Origin: Prevotella sp.
GTDB lineage: Bacteria; Bacteroidota; Bacteroidia; Bacteroidales; Bacteroidaceae
Assembly (NCBI GenBank): GCA_017509155.1
Contig: JAFWQE010000179.1
Coordinates: forward strand, 39,881-103,880
Reading direction: 5' to 3'
Length of the DNA stretch: 64,000 nucleotides
The notes below the pieces were generated by a model that was given only the letters and a program-made list of their open reading frames with translations, was not told the DNA's origin and did not search any database. Position numbers and translations under genes: made by a program. This document shows positions 50,458-59,171 of the stretch, one piece after another. Positions within the stretch are counted from its first letter, which is position 1. Every line of letters begins with the position of its first letter.

Positions 50458-53130
50458 TTATTTCATGAAGAGCCAATCAACCTCGTCGCCGGCACCCATC
50501 AGTCCGGCGTCACGCGGCCTGATGTCGTCACTGGTGAAGCCTGCCACCATGATGATTCCCTTGGGCAGGTTGATGACGTGCTGTCCCTTGTCGAAGTGAT
50601 AGGCGTGGATATTCACGGGCGGCATGTTGGTCATGGCCACCGCATTCGTCAGAATGGGCTCGGCCTGACCGTATTCGTTGCCTGTGGCATCGATTTCCAG
50701 TTTCGGCGGCTTGGCCCATTTGGGGTCGTCGTCCTGGAAGAATCCCACGAGCATTTTCACCGGACGATTGGTCGAGAAGGCCACCGTGGTTCCGGCAATG
50801 CGCGTTGTGTCGCGGTTGAGCACGAGACCTTGCAGCCTTCGTAGTTCGGGCGCCACCTTGTCGATTAGCTCTGGTCGCTGTTCAAAGAGTTGGGCACCGC
50901 CTTGCAAGGCCAGCGTCGGAATCGACTGGGAGTTCCCTGACAGAGTTGACAATGATGCGAACTGTTCGGAAGAGGTCGGCGCGCCTACATAGGTAAGTGT
51001 CACTGGGGCAGCCGTAGCGGCGGCAATCAGGCTGTCGGTGACTGTCTGAGGCGACCGCAGCTTGGCGATGTTCGCCTTCAGTTCTTCGAGCTCCTCTTCA
51101 TACACGGGAAGCATGTCTGACCAGGTCTTGAAGTTGCCGTTGTCGCCACCAACGGGCACTCGGCGCTGCGACGTCTGCATGGAGTTGGCGTAAAGATAGG
51201 TATCTTCGGTCAGTATGCTAAGAATCTTCCATGCGCCCAGACTCTCCTCAAGCAGCGGCACAGCAGCGTCGAGATACTTAATGTCCTTGGTCCATTTGTA
51301 GTTGAGCACTTGCTGGGCTGCCAGCACTTTCTTTTGAAACGAGAGGGCAAAAGTCAAGTAACAACTGAAGTCGCAGAGCACCCTTTTCAGTTCATCCTGA
51401 TGTCTGGTAGGCTGTTGGAGACTGTCCAAAAGCTCCTCCGCAGCCTTCAAGCCGTGGTCGATGCATTGTTGGGCAATGTCGAGCGGTAGTTCGCCCGCAT
51501 GCTTCTCGCCTTTCCATTCCTTCTCTACATACTCAATGAGCTTCTCACCCTGTGGTCCGCAACTCTCATAGAAGCCTGGATAGATGGTGAACTTGTAGGG
51601 ATTGACCAGCTGAGCCATCCTCATGCCTAGCAGAAGGGTTTGGCGGTTGCCCTCGGTAATGCCGAAACGGCGCAGTAGCTTTGGCGCAATCTCACCCACT
51701 TCGTCGTAGGCATTCAGCAGATGACCGGCCGAGATGGAATCAATGCCGTAGTAGTCGCTCAACTGTTGTGTCCAGTATTCGCGGTCGTCGCCTCGATGAC
51801 AGTTCCAGGCATATCGTTCCCAAGCCTTATACCACATCCAGTCGCGGTCGATCTGAAGCAGACGGGAGCCGTCGTCAACACGGTCGGCTGTGTAGGGCCA
51901 GTCCCAATAAGAGGCTTGCGGATACAGATGAAGTCCCTTGCTGTGGTGCACGCGGTGCATGGCCTGCACGGCTTTCTGCGTGAAGGCAGGCGACGACCAA
52001 CGCCACGGCTCGAGGTTGGCCAGGATATGCACGTTGTCGATGTGGATGGGTGCGGCAGCGGCCAACTGCCGATGCGTCTCGCCCCAAGGTCCGCCCGGCT
52101 CGTAAGTAGTGAGACTCTCGCCTGTGTACTTGTTCATCGTATAGATGTTGGGATAGAGGGGCAGCGATGCCGCCAGCACGGCCGGTCCGTCGGTGTCGTG
52201 GTTGCGCAAGATAATGGGCGGTGTGTCGGTACGGCCCGAAGCTTGCAGACCGTCCTTGATGCCGGGGATGATGGTCTCTGTCATCCATTTGATGTCCGTC
52301 TCGATGCCCGACATGGCCTCGCCCAGACAAACGAGGAAGCCCACCCGCGGGTATTTCTCCACGAAGGCGGCAATCGACTTGCGCGTGTAGTCGCTGATGA
52401 GCGGCGTAATAGGACGGTTGCGGTCCTGCGTCTTCAGTCCGTAGTGGTCGGCAAAGGGCTTAGAGAGGATGATGTTGTAGAACATCTGGATGACGCGGAT
52501 GCCGCGGCGGTCGGCCTCATCCACCAGAAATCCGAACATCTCCTGATTCTTCTGCATCGTAGCATCGTCAACTTCGGGCGCGAAAGGATAGTCCTTCAGC
52601 TTCACCAACGAGGCAAAGGGATGTCCGTTCCACAGGTAGACGGTGTTCATATTGTTCTCGGCCAACAGGTCAAGATAGCGTATCCAAAGGTCGCGGTCGT
52701 AGAACCACGGGAAGTTCTCCGGCGTGTAAGGGTACTCATAAACGCGGTGGCCTGGCAGATAGACCGTCTTCTGCAACCCCACACAAGCGCCGCGAAGCTT
52801 CATCTCTGGCAGCGATGAAATGGTCGATTTCCGGCTCTTTTGTGTAAGAATTGCGAAATTCTCACGTACATAGTTTGCGCCATAGATGGCACCCGAGGGG
52901 TCGTTGCCTGTGATGGTGATGCGTTTTCCTCGCGTGCTGATGGTAAAGCCCTCGGCCTCGCCGGCGTTTCTCAGCGCAATGGTGATGGTGGCATTGCCCT
53001 GCAGTCCGTCCAGACGCGAGGCGGCATACTGGGTCTGGGGCGTGCTGTCCTTGACCACTACCTTCACCTTGGCCGCGGCGGCGCAAGGCAGGAGCAGACA
53101 GAAGGCGAGCAGGATGTTCTTTGTCTTCAT
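50458..53130 (-). CDS. Exported glycoside hydrolase-like TIM-barrel protein, family unassigned (GH67N/GH20b-like N-terminus)
   Basis: An 890-residue protein with signal peptide MKTKNILLAFCLLLPCAAAA. The N-terminal alpha/beta domain (about 20-105) ends GNDPSGAIYGANYVRE, the pattern of the accessory domain in front of GH67, GH115 and GH20 barrels. A barrel follows from about 110: MKLRGACVGLQKTVYLPGHR, PENFPWFYDRDLWIRYLDLL, AENNMNTVYLWNGHPFASL, and DEADRRGIRVIQMFYNIILS. Candidate acidic residues are E in VCLGEAMSG and D/E around HDTDGPAV. The last 450 residues are mostly helical (EEELEELKANIAKL) with a small beta C-terminus. I could not assign a CAZy family; alpha-glucuronidase-like activity is one option. 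The start overlaps the GH78 gene by 4 bases. Confidence 0.75.
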   Translation of the reverse strand: MKTKNILLAFCLLLPCAAAAKVKVVVKDSTPQTQYAASRLDGLQGNATITIALRNAGEAEGFTISTRGKRITITGNDPSGAIYGANYVRENFAILTQKSRKSTISSLPEMKLRGACVGLQKTVYLPGHRVYEYPYTPENFPWFYDRDLWIRYLDLLAENNMNTVYLWNGHPFASLVKLKDYPFAPEVDDATMQKNQEMFGFLVDEADRRGIRVIQMFYNIILSKPFADHYGLKTQDRNRPITPLISDYTRKSIAAFVEKYPRVGFLVCLGEAMSGIETDIKWMTETIIPGIKDGLQASGRTDTPPIILRNHDTDGPAVLAASLPLYPNIYTMNKYTGESLTTYEPGGPWGETHRQLAAAAPIHIDNVHILANLEPWRWSSPAFTQKAVQAMHRVHHSKGLHLYPQASYWDWPYTADRVDDGSRLLQIDRDWMWYKAWERYAWNCHRGDDREYWTQQLSDYYGIDSISAGHLLNAYDEVGEIAPKLLRRFGITEGNRQTLLLGMRMAQLVNPYKFTIYPGFYESCGPQGEKLIEYVEKEWKGEKHAGELPLDIAQQCIDHGLKAAEELLDSLQQPTRHQDELKRVLCDFSCYLTFALSFQKKVLAAQQVLNYKWTKDIKYLDAAVPLLEESLGAWKILSILTEDTYLYANSMQTSQRRVPVGGDNGNFKTWSDMLPVYEEELEELKANIAKLRSPQTVTDSLIAAATAAPVTLTYVGAPTSSEQFASLSTLSGNSQSIPTLALQGGAQLFEQRPELIDKVAPELRRLQGLVLNRDTTRIAGTTVAFSTNRPVKMLVGFFQDDDPKWAKPPKLEIDATGNEYGQAEPILTNAVAMTNMPPVNIHAYHFDKGQHVINLPKGIIMVAGFTSDDIRPRDAGLMGAGDEVDWLFMK

Positions 53131-55271
53131 ATCGTAGCAGGATTGATGTCAACGGTGATTTCCTCGTGTGGCGGTATGTCTACCAACAGCGTTCCACAGA
53201 CGAGGCGGCCTTGACCGCCGTCACTTCTGACGCTGATACGCCGACCATCGGCCTTCACATGGATGCGGCCATAGGGTGTCGGCACGTCGCCTTCCATCCA
53301 TTCGAGACCGCCGAGCACCGGGCGCACCTCATACTCTTCGTAGCCCGGCCGCGTGGGACTGACGCCGAGGAAATAGCGCCCCAGCAGATAGAGCGGCGAG
53401 GCGCCCCAAGCGTGGCAGAGGCTCTTGCCGAAAGGACGGCCATACATGGCCAGATGCTCGCTGCCTTTTTCGGCAGGATTGTATTTCTCCCAGAACGAAG
53501 TGGCGCCCTTGTCGAGCATGCCTCCCCAGTAGGAACTGATTTCCTTCAGCACCTGCTGGTGGCAGTTCATCTGGCACAGGGCCTCCAGTTCATAGAAGCG
53601 CATATAGGGCGTTGTGATGGCAGGGACGTCGCTGTTGAGCAGCACGTGCTGCAGGATGTCGCGCCGCTCGTCGTCTGTGGCGAAGTCGTAGATGATGGCG
53701 AACATGTTGGGAAAACGCGTTATCATTGCGTTCTTCTCGCCGTCTTCCACGGCGTGGAGCAGCGCATGGACATCGGCAGACCAGAAGATTTCGTGGGTCT
53801 TAGGCTTCACTTTTTCGGCCATTTCATCGTAGAACAGGGCATCGCGGGCGTAGGTTTCGGTCGTGATGCCGGGTGCATACCGCGCCAACTGCGGACAGTC
53901 GCGCAGCAGGGCGGCGCAGCGGGCCAGCACCTGAAGCGATTTCCAGAACAGTATCTGCTCGAAACACAGCGTGCCGCGTTTGTGCATGGGGAAGTCCACC
54001 CAGTCCACGAAGATCCAGTCATCGGGCTGTCCCTCGGCCAGACCGTCGGCATTGGTGCGCCGCAGACAGTAGTCCATGAGCGTGACCATGCGCGGATAGA
54101 TCTCGGCCACGAAGGCCGCGTCGGCGGTGTAGAGATAGTAGTCGAGGATGGACTTGAACCAATAGAAGGTGTAGTCCATGATGGTGTTGACGTGGGCGGT
54201 CACCGGGTCTTTGCCCCTGAGCTGGCGGATGGTGCGCCGCACGCATGCCGTGTCGAAGCGCAGATAGTAATTCATCAGATACGACTGAATGGCGTCGCCG
54301 CTCCATGTCCAGCGGTCGCGTTTGATGCCGTCGACGAAGAACTCTCGCGTGGTAAGGTCCAAGGTGTAGGCGCTGACCTGCCAGATGCGGTTCAGCTTGT
54401 CGTCGCTGCAAGTGAACGAGCCGCTCCTTTCGGGGTTGAAAGGGGCGTACTCGAAGTCCATGGTCACGCGGACCTTGGCGTTTTCTTCCGTCGGCAGCAC
54501 ATGAACGAAGCGGAAGGCCTTGCTGTCGAGCGTGTAGACAGGCTGCTCCTCCGGCGTACTGTGCTGCAGGTCTGTGGCGCTGATGTGGTCGAGAGTTTCG
54601 CAGTGGTCAGCGCTGAGCGCCTCCTGACGGCTTTCGCCATAGTAGACCTGCGTGGGTTGCTGCACATGATGTAGCTTCAGACGTCCGAACACCTCGCGCC
54701 CGAAGTCATAGAGTCGTCCGTTGCCCATCTTCCAGCTTCTCACAGGCTTCATCGGCCTGCTCGGGAGACGATAGTGCGACGGCGGCTCGGTGCATTTGTC
54801 GAAGTTCCACGACCCCACCGGCACATAATGGCCCGAGCCGTGGGCCTCGCCGCGCTCGTCAATCCAGATCTTGTCCTCGTAGGTCACCTCCCACGAGGCA
54901 TCGCTGACGATGTGCTGCCCCATGACGAAGAGCGCAGGCGGCGTGGCCTGGTTCCACACCTTGATGCATAGCGTGTGGGTGCCGCGGGGCACGATGAGCG
55001 ACCGACTGCCGCCCTGCAGCTGTCCGTCCACTGAGCAGTTGGCCTTGCCCTCGGCGACAATCACGATGAACTCGTCCTCGTCAATGCACACCGTCTTTCG
55101 GAACACCACGGTGGGCCAGTGGGAATCCTGTTTCCAGAAGGGTGGAAACATGGCTCCCCGCTCGGTGCGCCTGTTGTTGAACTCATTGCCCAGCCACACC
55201 TCGAAGTCGCCCGGATACCATATCCATGTGGGGCGGACAGCCTCTGCCACTGGGCTACTGGTCGTTGCCAT
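53127..55271 (-). CDS. GH78 alpha-L-rhamnosidase-like enzyme
   Basis: A 714-residue protein. N-terminal beta-sandwich segments (IWYPGDFEVWLGNEFNN, CSVDGQLQGGSR) precede a central beta domain and an (alpha/alpha)6 barrel. FFVDGIKRDRWTWSGDAIQS matches the catalytic region of GH78, which carries the general acid, and FTCSDDKLNRIWQVSAYTLD is the usual entry to the barrel. A C-terminal beta domain (RPVLGGLEWMEGDVPTPYG) ends the chain. The predicted reaction is removal of terminal alpha-L-rhamnose. There is no recognisable signal peptide (it begins MATTSSPVAEAVRPTWIWYP), unlike its exported neighbours, which suggests a cytosolic role after uptake by the MFS protein. The start overlaps the transporter gene by 17 bases. 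Confidence 0.88.
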   Translation of the reverse strand: MATTSSPVAEAVRPTWIWYPGDFEVWLGNEFNNRRTERGAMFPPFWKQDSHWPTVVFRKTVCIDEDEFIVIVAEGKANCSVDGQLQGGSRSLIVPRGTHTLCIKVWNQATPPALFVMGQHIVSDASWEVTYEDKIWIDERGEAHGSGHYVPVGSWNFDKCTEPPSHYRLPSRPMKPVRSWKMGNGRLYDFGREVFGRLKLHHVQQPTQVYYGESRQEALSADHCETLDHISATDLQHSTPEEQPVYTLDSKAFRFVHVLPTEENAKVRVTMDFEYAPFNPERSGSFTCSDDKLNRIWQVSAYTLDLTTREFFVDGIKRDRWTWSGDAIQSYLMNYYLRFDTACVRRTIRQLRGKDPVTAHVNTIMDYTFYWFKSILDYYLYTADAAFVAEIYPRMVTLMDYCLRRTNADGLAEGQPDDWIFVDWVDFPMHKRGTLCFEQILFWKSLQVLARCAALLRDCPQLARYAPGITTETYARDALFYDEMAEKVKPKTHEIFWSADVHALLHAVEDGEKNAMITRFPNMFAIIYDFATDDERRDILQHVLLNSDVPAITTPYMRFYELEALCQMNCHQQVLKEISSYWGGMLDKGATSFWEKYNPAEKGSEHLAMYGRPFGKSLCHAWGASPLYLLGRYFLGVSPTRPGYEEYEVRPVLGGLEWMEGDVPTPYGRIHVKADGRRISVRSDGGQGRLVCGTLLVDIPPHEEITVDINPATI

Positions 55272-56649
55272 ATCGTTCGCGTGTAATCTGTTCCAGACTC
55301 TTTCCTCTTGTATCGGGCGCTCCGGCGGTGCCTATCACCAGCGAGATGACCAGCAGCGCGAGCATCACCCACGCGGCCCTCGTGAAGCCTTCGCCCTGTT
55401 CACCATATATATATACGAAGCCGAGACCCCAAGCCGCCGACAGACCGCGCACCAGGAAGAACATAACGCCCTGGGCGGCGGCACGATAGCGGGCGGGGAA
55501 CAGCTCCGACGCCCACAGCGCATAGAACGACTGAACGGAGATGCCGCCCTGAAGGCCCCACAGCAGCGTGAACAGCAGCAGACCGCCAAGGCTGGTGATG
55601 CCCACCGTGAGCACAAGCACCCAGGCCAGGACCGCAAACATGACGCCCGTGAAGAAGAGCCACCGCTGGTTCACCTTGTCGACAATCATGGAGAACACGA
55701 ACGTCGTGCCGATGATGACCAGCCACTGCCCTACAGACAGCATGTTGGCATATTCGTTAGACAGTCCGCCGGCCGTCTCGTAGATGTGCTGCTGGAAGAA
55801 TCCCATGACGGAGGAAACAAGGTTCCACGTGAGATACATGCCCGCCAGGAAAAGAATGGTACGCACGTTGATGCGGTTGGTGAACAGCGAGCTGAACGAT
55901 GCAAAGGCGCCCTCTGTCCGACGCACCTCGGCCTCGTTTTTCTTCGATTTCATCGACTTCCACTCTTCCGACTCGTCCAACCTGCGCTGCAGCAGCCAGG
56001 CAATGAAAGCGACGACAAAGAGCGACGCAAACACGATGCGCGAGCTGAACACGTGCAGCGGAGCGCCGGCCGTGGTGCCGAACATTGCCGCCACGCCTTC
56101 GACGAATCCAAAGAGCACGCCTTCCGACCCGGCGCCTCCTGTCGGCGGTGCCAGCAGCGTGCCCAGGATGAGGATGATGGTGGGACCGATGCCCCACGCC
56201 ATCTGCGAGATGCCGATGTTGCGTCCGCGGTTGCCAACCTCCGAACTCTCAGAGATATAGGTCCACGAGGCCGGCACGCCCACACCGACGGAAATGCCGG
56301 TGACGAGGAAGCCCGCAAGGAGCATGGGGAACGCCGTTGACAGCAGGATGAGCAGCACACCCAGCATGTATATGAGCATATTATAGGTGTAGATAGCCTT
56401 GCGCCCGTATTTGTCGGCCAGGAATCCGCCGATGATGGCGCCGATGGCAGCGCCCAGACAGTTGGCACTGATGGCATTGAGCCATCCTAAATGTCCCTCT
56501 GTAAGGTTCAGATAGTCTTTCCACAACGTCAGTCCGCTGGCACCGGCCACAATGGCACCGGCATCCAGATAATTGGTCAGCGACACGGCAATGGTGCTTT
56601 TCAGGCTGCTACGCTTCATGGGAGCCTGGCTCTGTCGTTCTTTTTCCAT
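55255..56649 (-). CDS. Major facilitator superfamily sugar transporter
   Basis: A 464-residue integral membrane protein with about 12 hydrophobic segments. The cytoplasmic loop signature GGFLADKYGRKAIYT after helix 2 is the MFS motif A, and the N-terminal half also has GVGVPASWTYISESSEVGNR, resembling sugar-porter-like members. A longer Lys/Glu-rich central loop (LQRRLDESEEWKSMKSKKNE) separates the two six-helix halves. It probably imports the mono- or oligosaccharide released by the downstream enzymes; the solute is inferred from context. The start MEKERQSQAPMKRSS was chosen because a TATCTTTG box lies 57 bases upstream, within which the earlier TTG reading would begin. It is the first gene of a five-gene operon. 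Confidence 0.88.
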   Translation of the reverse strand: MEKERQSQAPMKRSSLKSTIAVSLTNYLDAGAIVAGASGLTLWKDYLNLTEGHLGWLNAISANCLGAAIGAIIGGFLADKYGRKAIYTYNMLIYMLGVLLILLSTAFPMLLAGFLVTGISVGVGVPASWTYISESSEVGNRGRNIGISQMAWGIGPTIILILGTLLAPPTGGAGSEGVLFGFVEGVAAMFGTTAGAPLHVFSSRIVFASLFVVAFIAWLLQRRLDESEEWKSMKSKKNEAEVRRTEGAFASFSSLFTNRINVRTILFLAGMYLTWNLVSSVMGFFQQHIYETAGGLSNEYANMLSVGQWLVIIGTTFVFSMIVDKVNQRWLFFTGVMFAVLAWVLVLTVGITSLGGLLLFTLLWGLQGGISVQSFYALWASELFPARYRAAAQGVMFFLVRGLSAAWGLGFVYIYGEQGEGFTRAAWVMLALLVISLVIGTAGAPDTRGKSLEQITRERYGNDQ

Positions 56650-56706
56650 AGATTCGTCTTTTCGTAATTTGTTTGCTGCGAGCGCCACATAGGCACATAT
56701 AACATG

Positions 56707-56714
56707 CAAAGATA
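56707..56714 (-). promoter_or_regulatory. -7 box of the five-gene glycan operon
   Basis: Minus strand TATCTTTG, 57 bases upstream of the MFS start codon. No other -7 box is visible at the four downstream junctions, which have overlaps or gaps of 15 bases or less. Confidence 0.65.
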
Positions 56715-56788
56715 GCAAAAAAAAGAGACAAATCCAAGAAGCTATACCTTATTTAATATTATTTAATTGAAGTTGGGGGGATTTGGAA

Positions 56789-56822
56789 ACCCACCCCCGG
56801 CCCCTCCCCAAGGGAGGGGGGG
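56789..56822. repeat. Single family D repeat
   Basis: AACCCACCCCCGGCCCCTCC then CCAAGGGAGGGGGG, one D unit of the CCAAGG variant, the same variant as in the GH43/GH2 gene. It lies upstream of the glycan operon. Confidence 0.65.
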
Positions 56823-56955
56823 CAGAGAGGCAGGTTGTAGGGGAACACTGAGACACAAAGACGCAGAAGGCTTGTGCAAAGAGAAAGGCAACAACACATC
56901 AGATAGCATCGTATAAGCCCGACGTTTGTAGTCGTAACCGTCTACCTGTTTTCTG

Positions 56956-57078
56956 GCGCAGCCACTCCCCTCCCATCTCAGGGGAGGGGTAGGGGTGGGG
57001 TAAGCGTAAACCTTGCGCAAGAAAGTTTTATACCCCACCCCTGACCCCTCCCCTGAGATGGGAGGGGAGCTGCTGCGC
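56956..57078. repeat. Family D inverted pair (REPIN-like)
   Basis: Arms GCGCAGCCACTCCCCTCCCA... and ...TGGGAGGGGAGCTGCTGCGC are complementary, with GGGGTGGGGTA/TACCCCACCCC further in. The loop GCGTAAACCTTGCGC is nearly the same as at 29673-29797, and the left flank TCTACCTGTTTTCTG is shared with that copy. Confidence 0.85.
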
Positions 57079-57232
57079 ATGGTGTCTGCGGTAGCCACTC
57101 TCCTCTCATCGAAGGGGAAGGAGACGCAAAGACGCAGAGGGCTTGTGCAAAGAAAAAACTCTGTGACTCTGAGTCTCTGTGTTCATTTATCTCTCGACGG
57201 GTTTGAAAAACCGGACCAAGCGGAGAGAGAAC

Positions 57233-57334
57233 CCCACCCCTGACCCCTCCCCTGAGATGGGAGGGGAGCTGCTGCGCATGGTGTCTGCGGTAGCTGCTCT
57301 TCTCCTATCTTAGGGGAAAGTCAGGGGTGGGGTG
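57233..57334. repeat. Family D inverted pair, third intergenic copy
   Basis: ACCCCACCCCTGACCCCTCC at the left pairs with the TCAGGGGTGGGG end at the right. The segment GCTGCTGCGCATGGTGTCTG at 57267 repeats that at 57069 with the same following bases. Between the two D elements the DNA holds only spurious frames, so 56715-57376 is repeat-filled intergenic DNA. Confidence 0.75.
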
Positions 57335-57376
57335 TGTGGCGCGCTATTCAAATACGCGCATAAGGTTTGCGGGCGA

Positions 57377-58069
57377 TTACTTCGCCATCATCTTCTTTCC
57401 GTTGACGATATAGATGTTTCCGTGCTGCATCTTCTCCACCTTCACGCCCTGCAAGGTGTAGATGCCCTGCGGTGCGTTGCTGTCGGCAGGCTCGATGTCC
57501 TGGTCGTCGATGCCCTTGATGTCGGTAGGCACTGGCGGCTGCGAGATGCCGTTGTGAATCTCGAACTGGTAGGATACGTCGGGAGTGTGGTACGTATCGG
57601 CAAGATAACCGTCGGACCACACAAGCTCGATGTTACTTACGTCAATCTGATAGCTGCCATCACTCATACCGTATGCTATGGCCGGTTTAAGGGTGCATAT
57701 ACGCCAGGGTCCCGCATAGTCAGGAAAAGGTTCATTATAACCTGCTTCGTACTTGGGTATGATGCAAACGAAGCTGCGACAGGAATGATCGACGTATGGA
57801 GTGACAAACACGTTGTGATGTGACAATCCTCCATGGAGCGTCGCATATCTGTCTTCATCTCCAATAATACCTGTGGGGAAGTCGATGTCGAAGCTGAGGG
57901 CGATTATAGGAACGTAGCTATACCACCAAGAGCCACCCATGTCGGCCGTCCTGTTGTTGATGTACACTCCAATCTCCATGTAGGAAGACGAACTCTTGTC
58001 AATTTCCAGCCAAAAATCGAGAAATCGGTCCATTTGTCCTTTCGCGGTCAGGGCCAGCAGCAAGGCCAA
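57377..58069 (-). CDS. Small exported protein with Prevotella-type tail, start codon apparently lost at a repeat junction
   Basis: About 230 residues. A hydrophobic signal-like stretch is present (RNIFITLALLLALTAKGQ when read from 58087), but the ATG expected before it is absent: an in-frame TAA lies at 58088-58090, and the sequence beyond it is a family B repeat. The only starts left are an ATA or the TTG at 58067-58069, which cuts the signal peptide short. The body is a beta-rich domain (WWYSYVPIIALSFDIDF, WRICTLKPAIAYG), then a Pro/Asp linker and the tail GIYTLQGVKVEKMQHGNIYI followed by VNGKKMMAK. Function is unknown. It is likely weakly expressed or a recent pseudogene. Confidence 0.55.
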   Translation of the reverse strand: MALLLALTAKGQMDRFLDFWLEIDKSSSSYMEIGVYINNRTADMGGSWWYSYVPIIALSFDIDFPTGIIGDEDRYATLHGGLSHHNVFVTPYVDHSCRSFVCIIPKYEAGYNEPFPDYAGPWRICTLKPAIAYGMSDGSYQIDVSNIELVWSDGYLADTYHTPDVSYQFEIHNGISQPPVPTDIKGIDDQDIEPADSNAPQGIYTLQGVKVEKMQHGNIYIVNGKKMMAK

Positions 58070-58091
58070 TGTGATAAATATGTTTCTTTAT

Positions 58092-58134
58092 TCGCCTGCG
58101 GCGCTACACGAATATGCATGAATGAACACGAATG
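58092..58134 (+). repeat. Family B repeat abutting the truncated gene
   Basis: TTCGCCTGCGGCGCTACACG and the ATATGCATGAATGAACACGA tail match the other B copies. Its left edge lies within four bases of the in-frame stop that precedes the signal peptide of the small exported protein. Confidence 0.75.
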
Positions 58135-58179
58135 CTGCGCCCAGCTGATCGGCGGGATTGGAAAATCGGGGCGACCAGA

Positions 58180-58882
58180 TGAACGGATGGATTTCTGCAG
58201 TTTTCGGTCGATAGACTGGCAGATAGGAAAAAGTAAACTGGCGGATGAGAGAAACAAATCCATTGGTTTTGTCTGGCAATTCCATTGATTTTGTTCAACA
58301 ATTCCATTGGTTTTGTTGAACGATTCCATTGGATTTGTTTCGCCAAACTGTCGCTTTAGCTTCTTGCATCCGTCGTTTTCATCGCTTCATTCTGACGGGT
58401 TCTTCCGGGCGGAAAATAGAAATGCCTGCGGCGCTACACGAATATGCATGAATGGACACGAATGTTTCAAAAATGATTTTTTCCAGCTCTGCCTGTCCTT
58501 TGGAGTTTGGGAGTCTGGGAGTTTGGGAGTCTGGACGATACTTTTTGTCCATCTCCATTCTGCCGAAAGAACTATTGTCCAAACTCCAGCGGCTGAAGCC
58601 GCGAAAACTACTAAACTCCCAAACTCCAATGGACACGAATGTTTCAAAAATGTTTTTTTCTAGCTCTGCCTGTCCTTTGGAGTTTGGAAGTCTGGGAGTT
58701 TGGGAGTCTGGACGATACTTTTGTCCTGCTACATTCTGCCGAAAGAACTGTTGTCCAAACTCCAGCGGCTGAAAGCCGCGAAAACTCCTAAACTCCCAAA
58801 CTCCTTAGATTTGAGAAACTTGATAAATTATTTCTGAATCATTACATGTCCATTCATGCATATTCGTGTAGCGCCGCAGGCG
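58180..58882 (+). repeat. Composite non-coding repeat, copy III (C-B-A-A-B')
   Basis: C block 58180-58420 (CCATTGATTTTGTTCAACAA units), B 58421-58465, a family A-like palindrome 58502-58627 in which the arms read GGAGTTTGGGAGTCTGGGAG, a second A copy 58679-58804, then B' 58825-58882. The order matches copies I and II except that the A block is duplicated. No credible gene is present; the open frames here are repeat translations. Confidence 0.85.
58452..58804. repeat. Tandem duplication of about 177 bp
   Basis: 58452-58628 and 58629-58804 are direct copies, both starting ATGGACACGAATGTTTCAAA and ending AAACTCCCAAACTCC, with scattered single-base differences and small indels. The unit contains the 3' part of a B repeat plus a whole A palindrome. 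Confidence 0.85.
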
Positions 58883-58977
58883 AATAATCGTGAATGAACA
58901 CGAATGTTTCATGAATAAACTCCTACATCGATAATTCTCAAATTCGTGATAGAAAGAGTTGGAAAGTTGTCTAAATG

Positions 58978-59156
58978 CCTGCGGCGCTACACGAATATGC
59001 ATGAATGGACACGAATGTTTTAGTTTTGATGTTGAGGAGTTCAGGAGTTCAGGAGTTTCAGGAGTTGCAGACGATAGTTTTATTCCCAGCAAACCATAAT
59101 TGCAGCGCATAAAAGTATCGTCTGTAACTCCTGTAACTCCTGAACTCCTGAACTCC
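58978..59156. repeat. Family B repeat followed by a family A palindrome
   Basis: B at 58978-59028 (GCCTGCGGCGCTACACGAAT) precedes an A palindrome at 59046-59156, whose left arm GGAGTTCAGGAGTTCAGGAG and right arm CTCCTGAACTCCTGAACTCC are perfectly complementary. The inner ends are GCAGACGATA and TATCGTCTG. It reaches to 15 bases from the stop of the YARHG lipoprotein gene. Confidence 0.8.
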
Positions 59157-59171
59157 TAAAAAACTGATGTC

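Noticed and set aside
58307-58772. Several short frames in the 58-59 kb region that share almost identical stretches
   Set aside because: They are translations of the repeated A and B units (including the tandem duplication), with no promoter, ribosome site or start that fits a gene.
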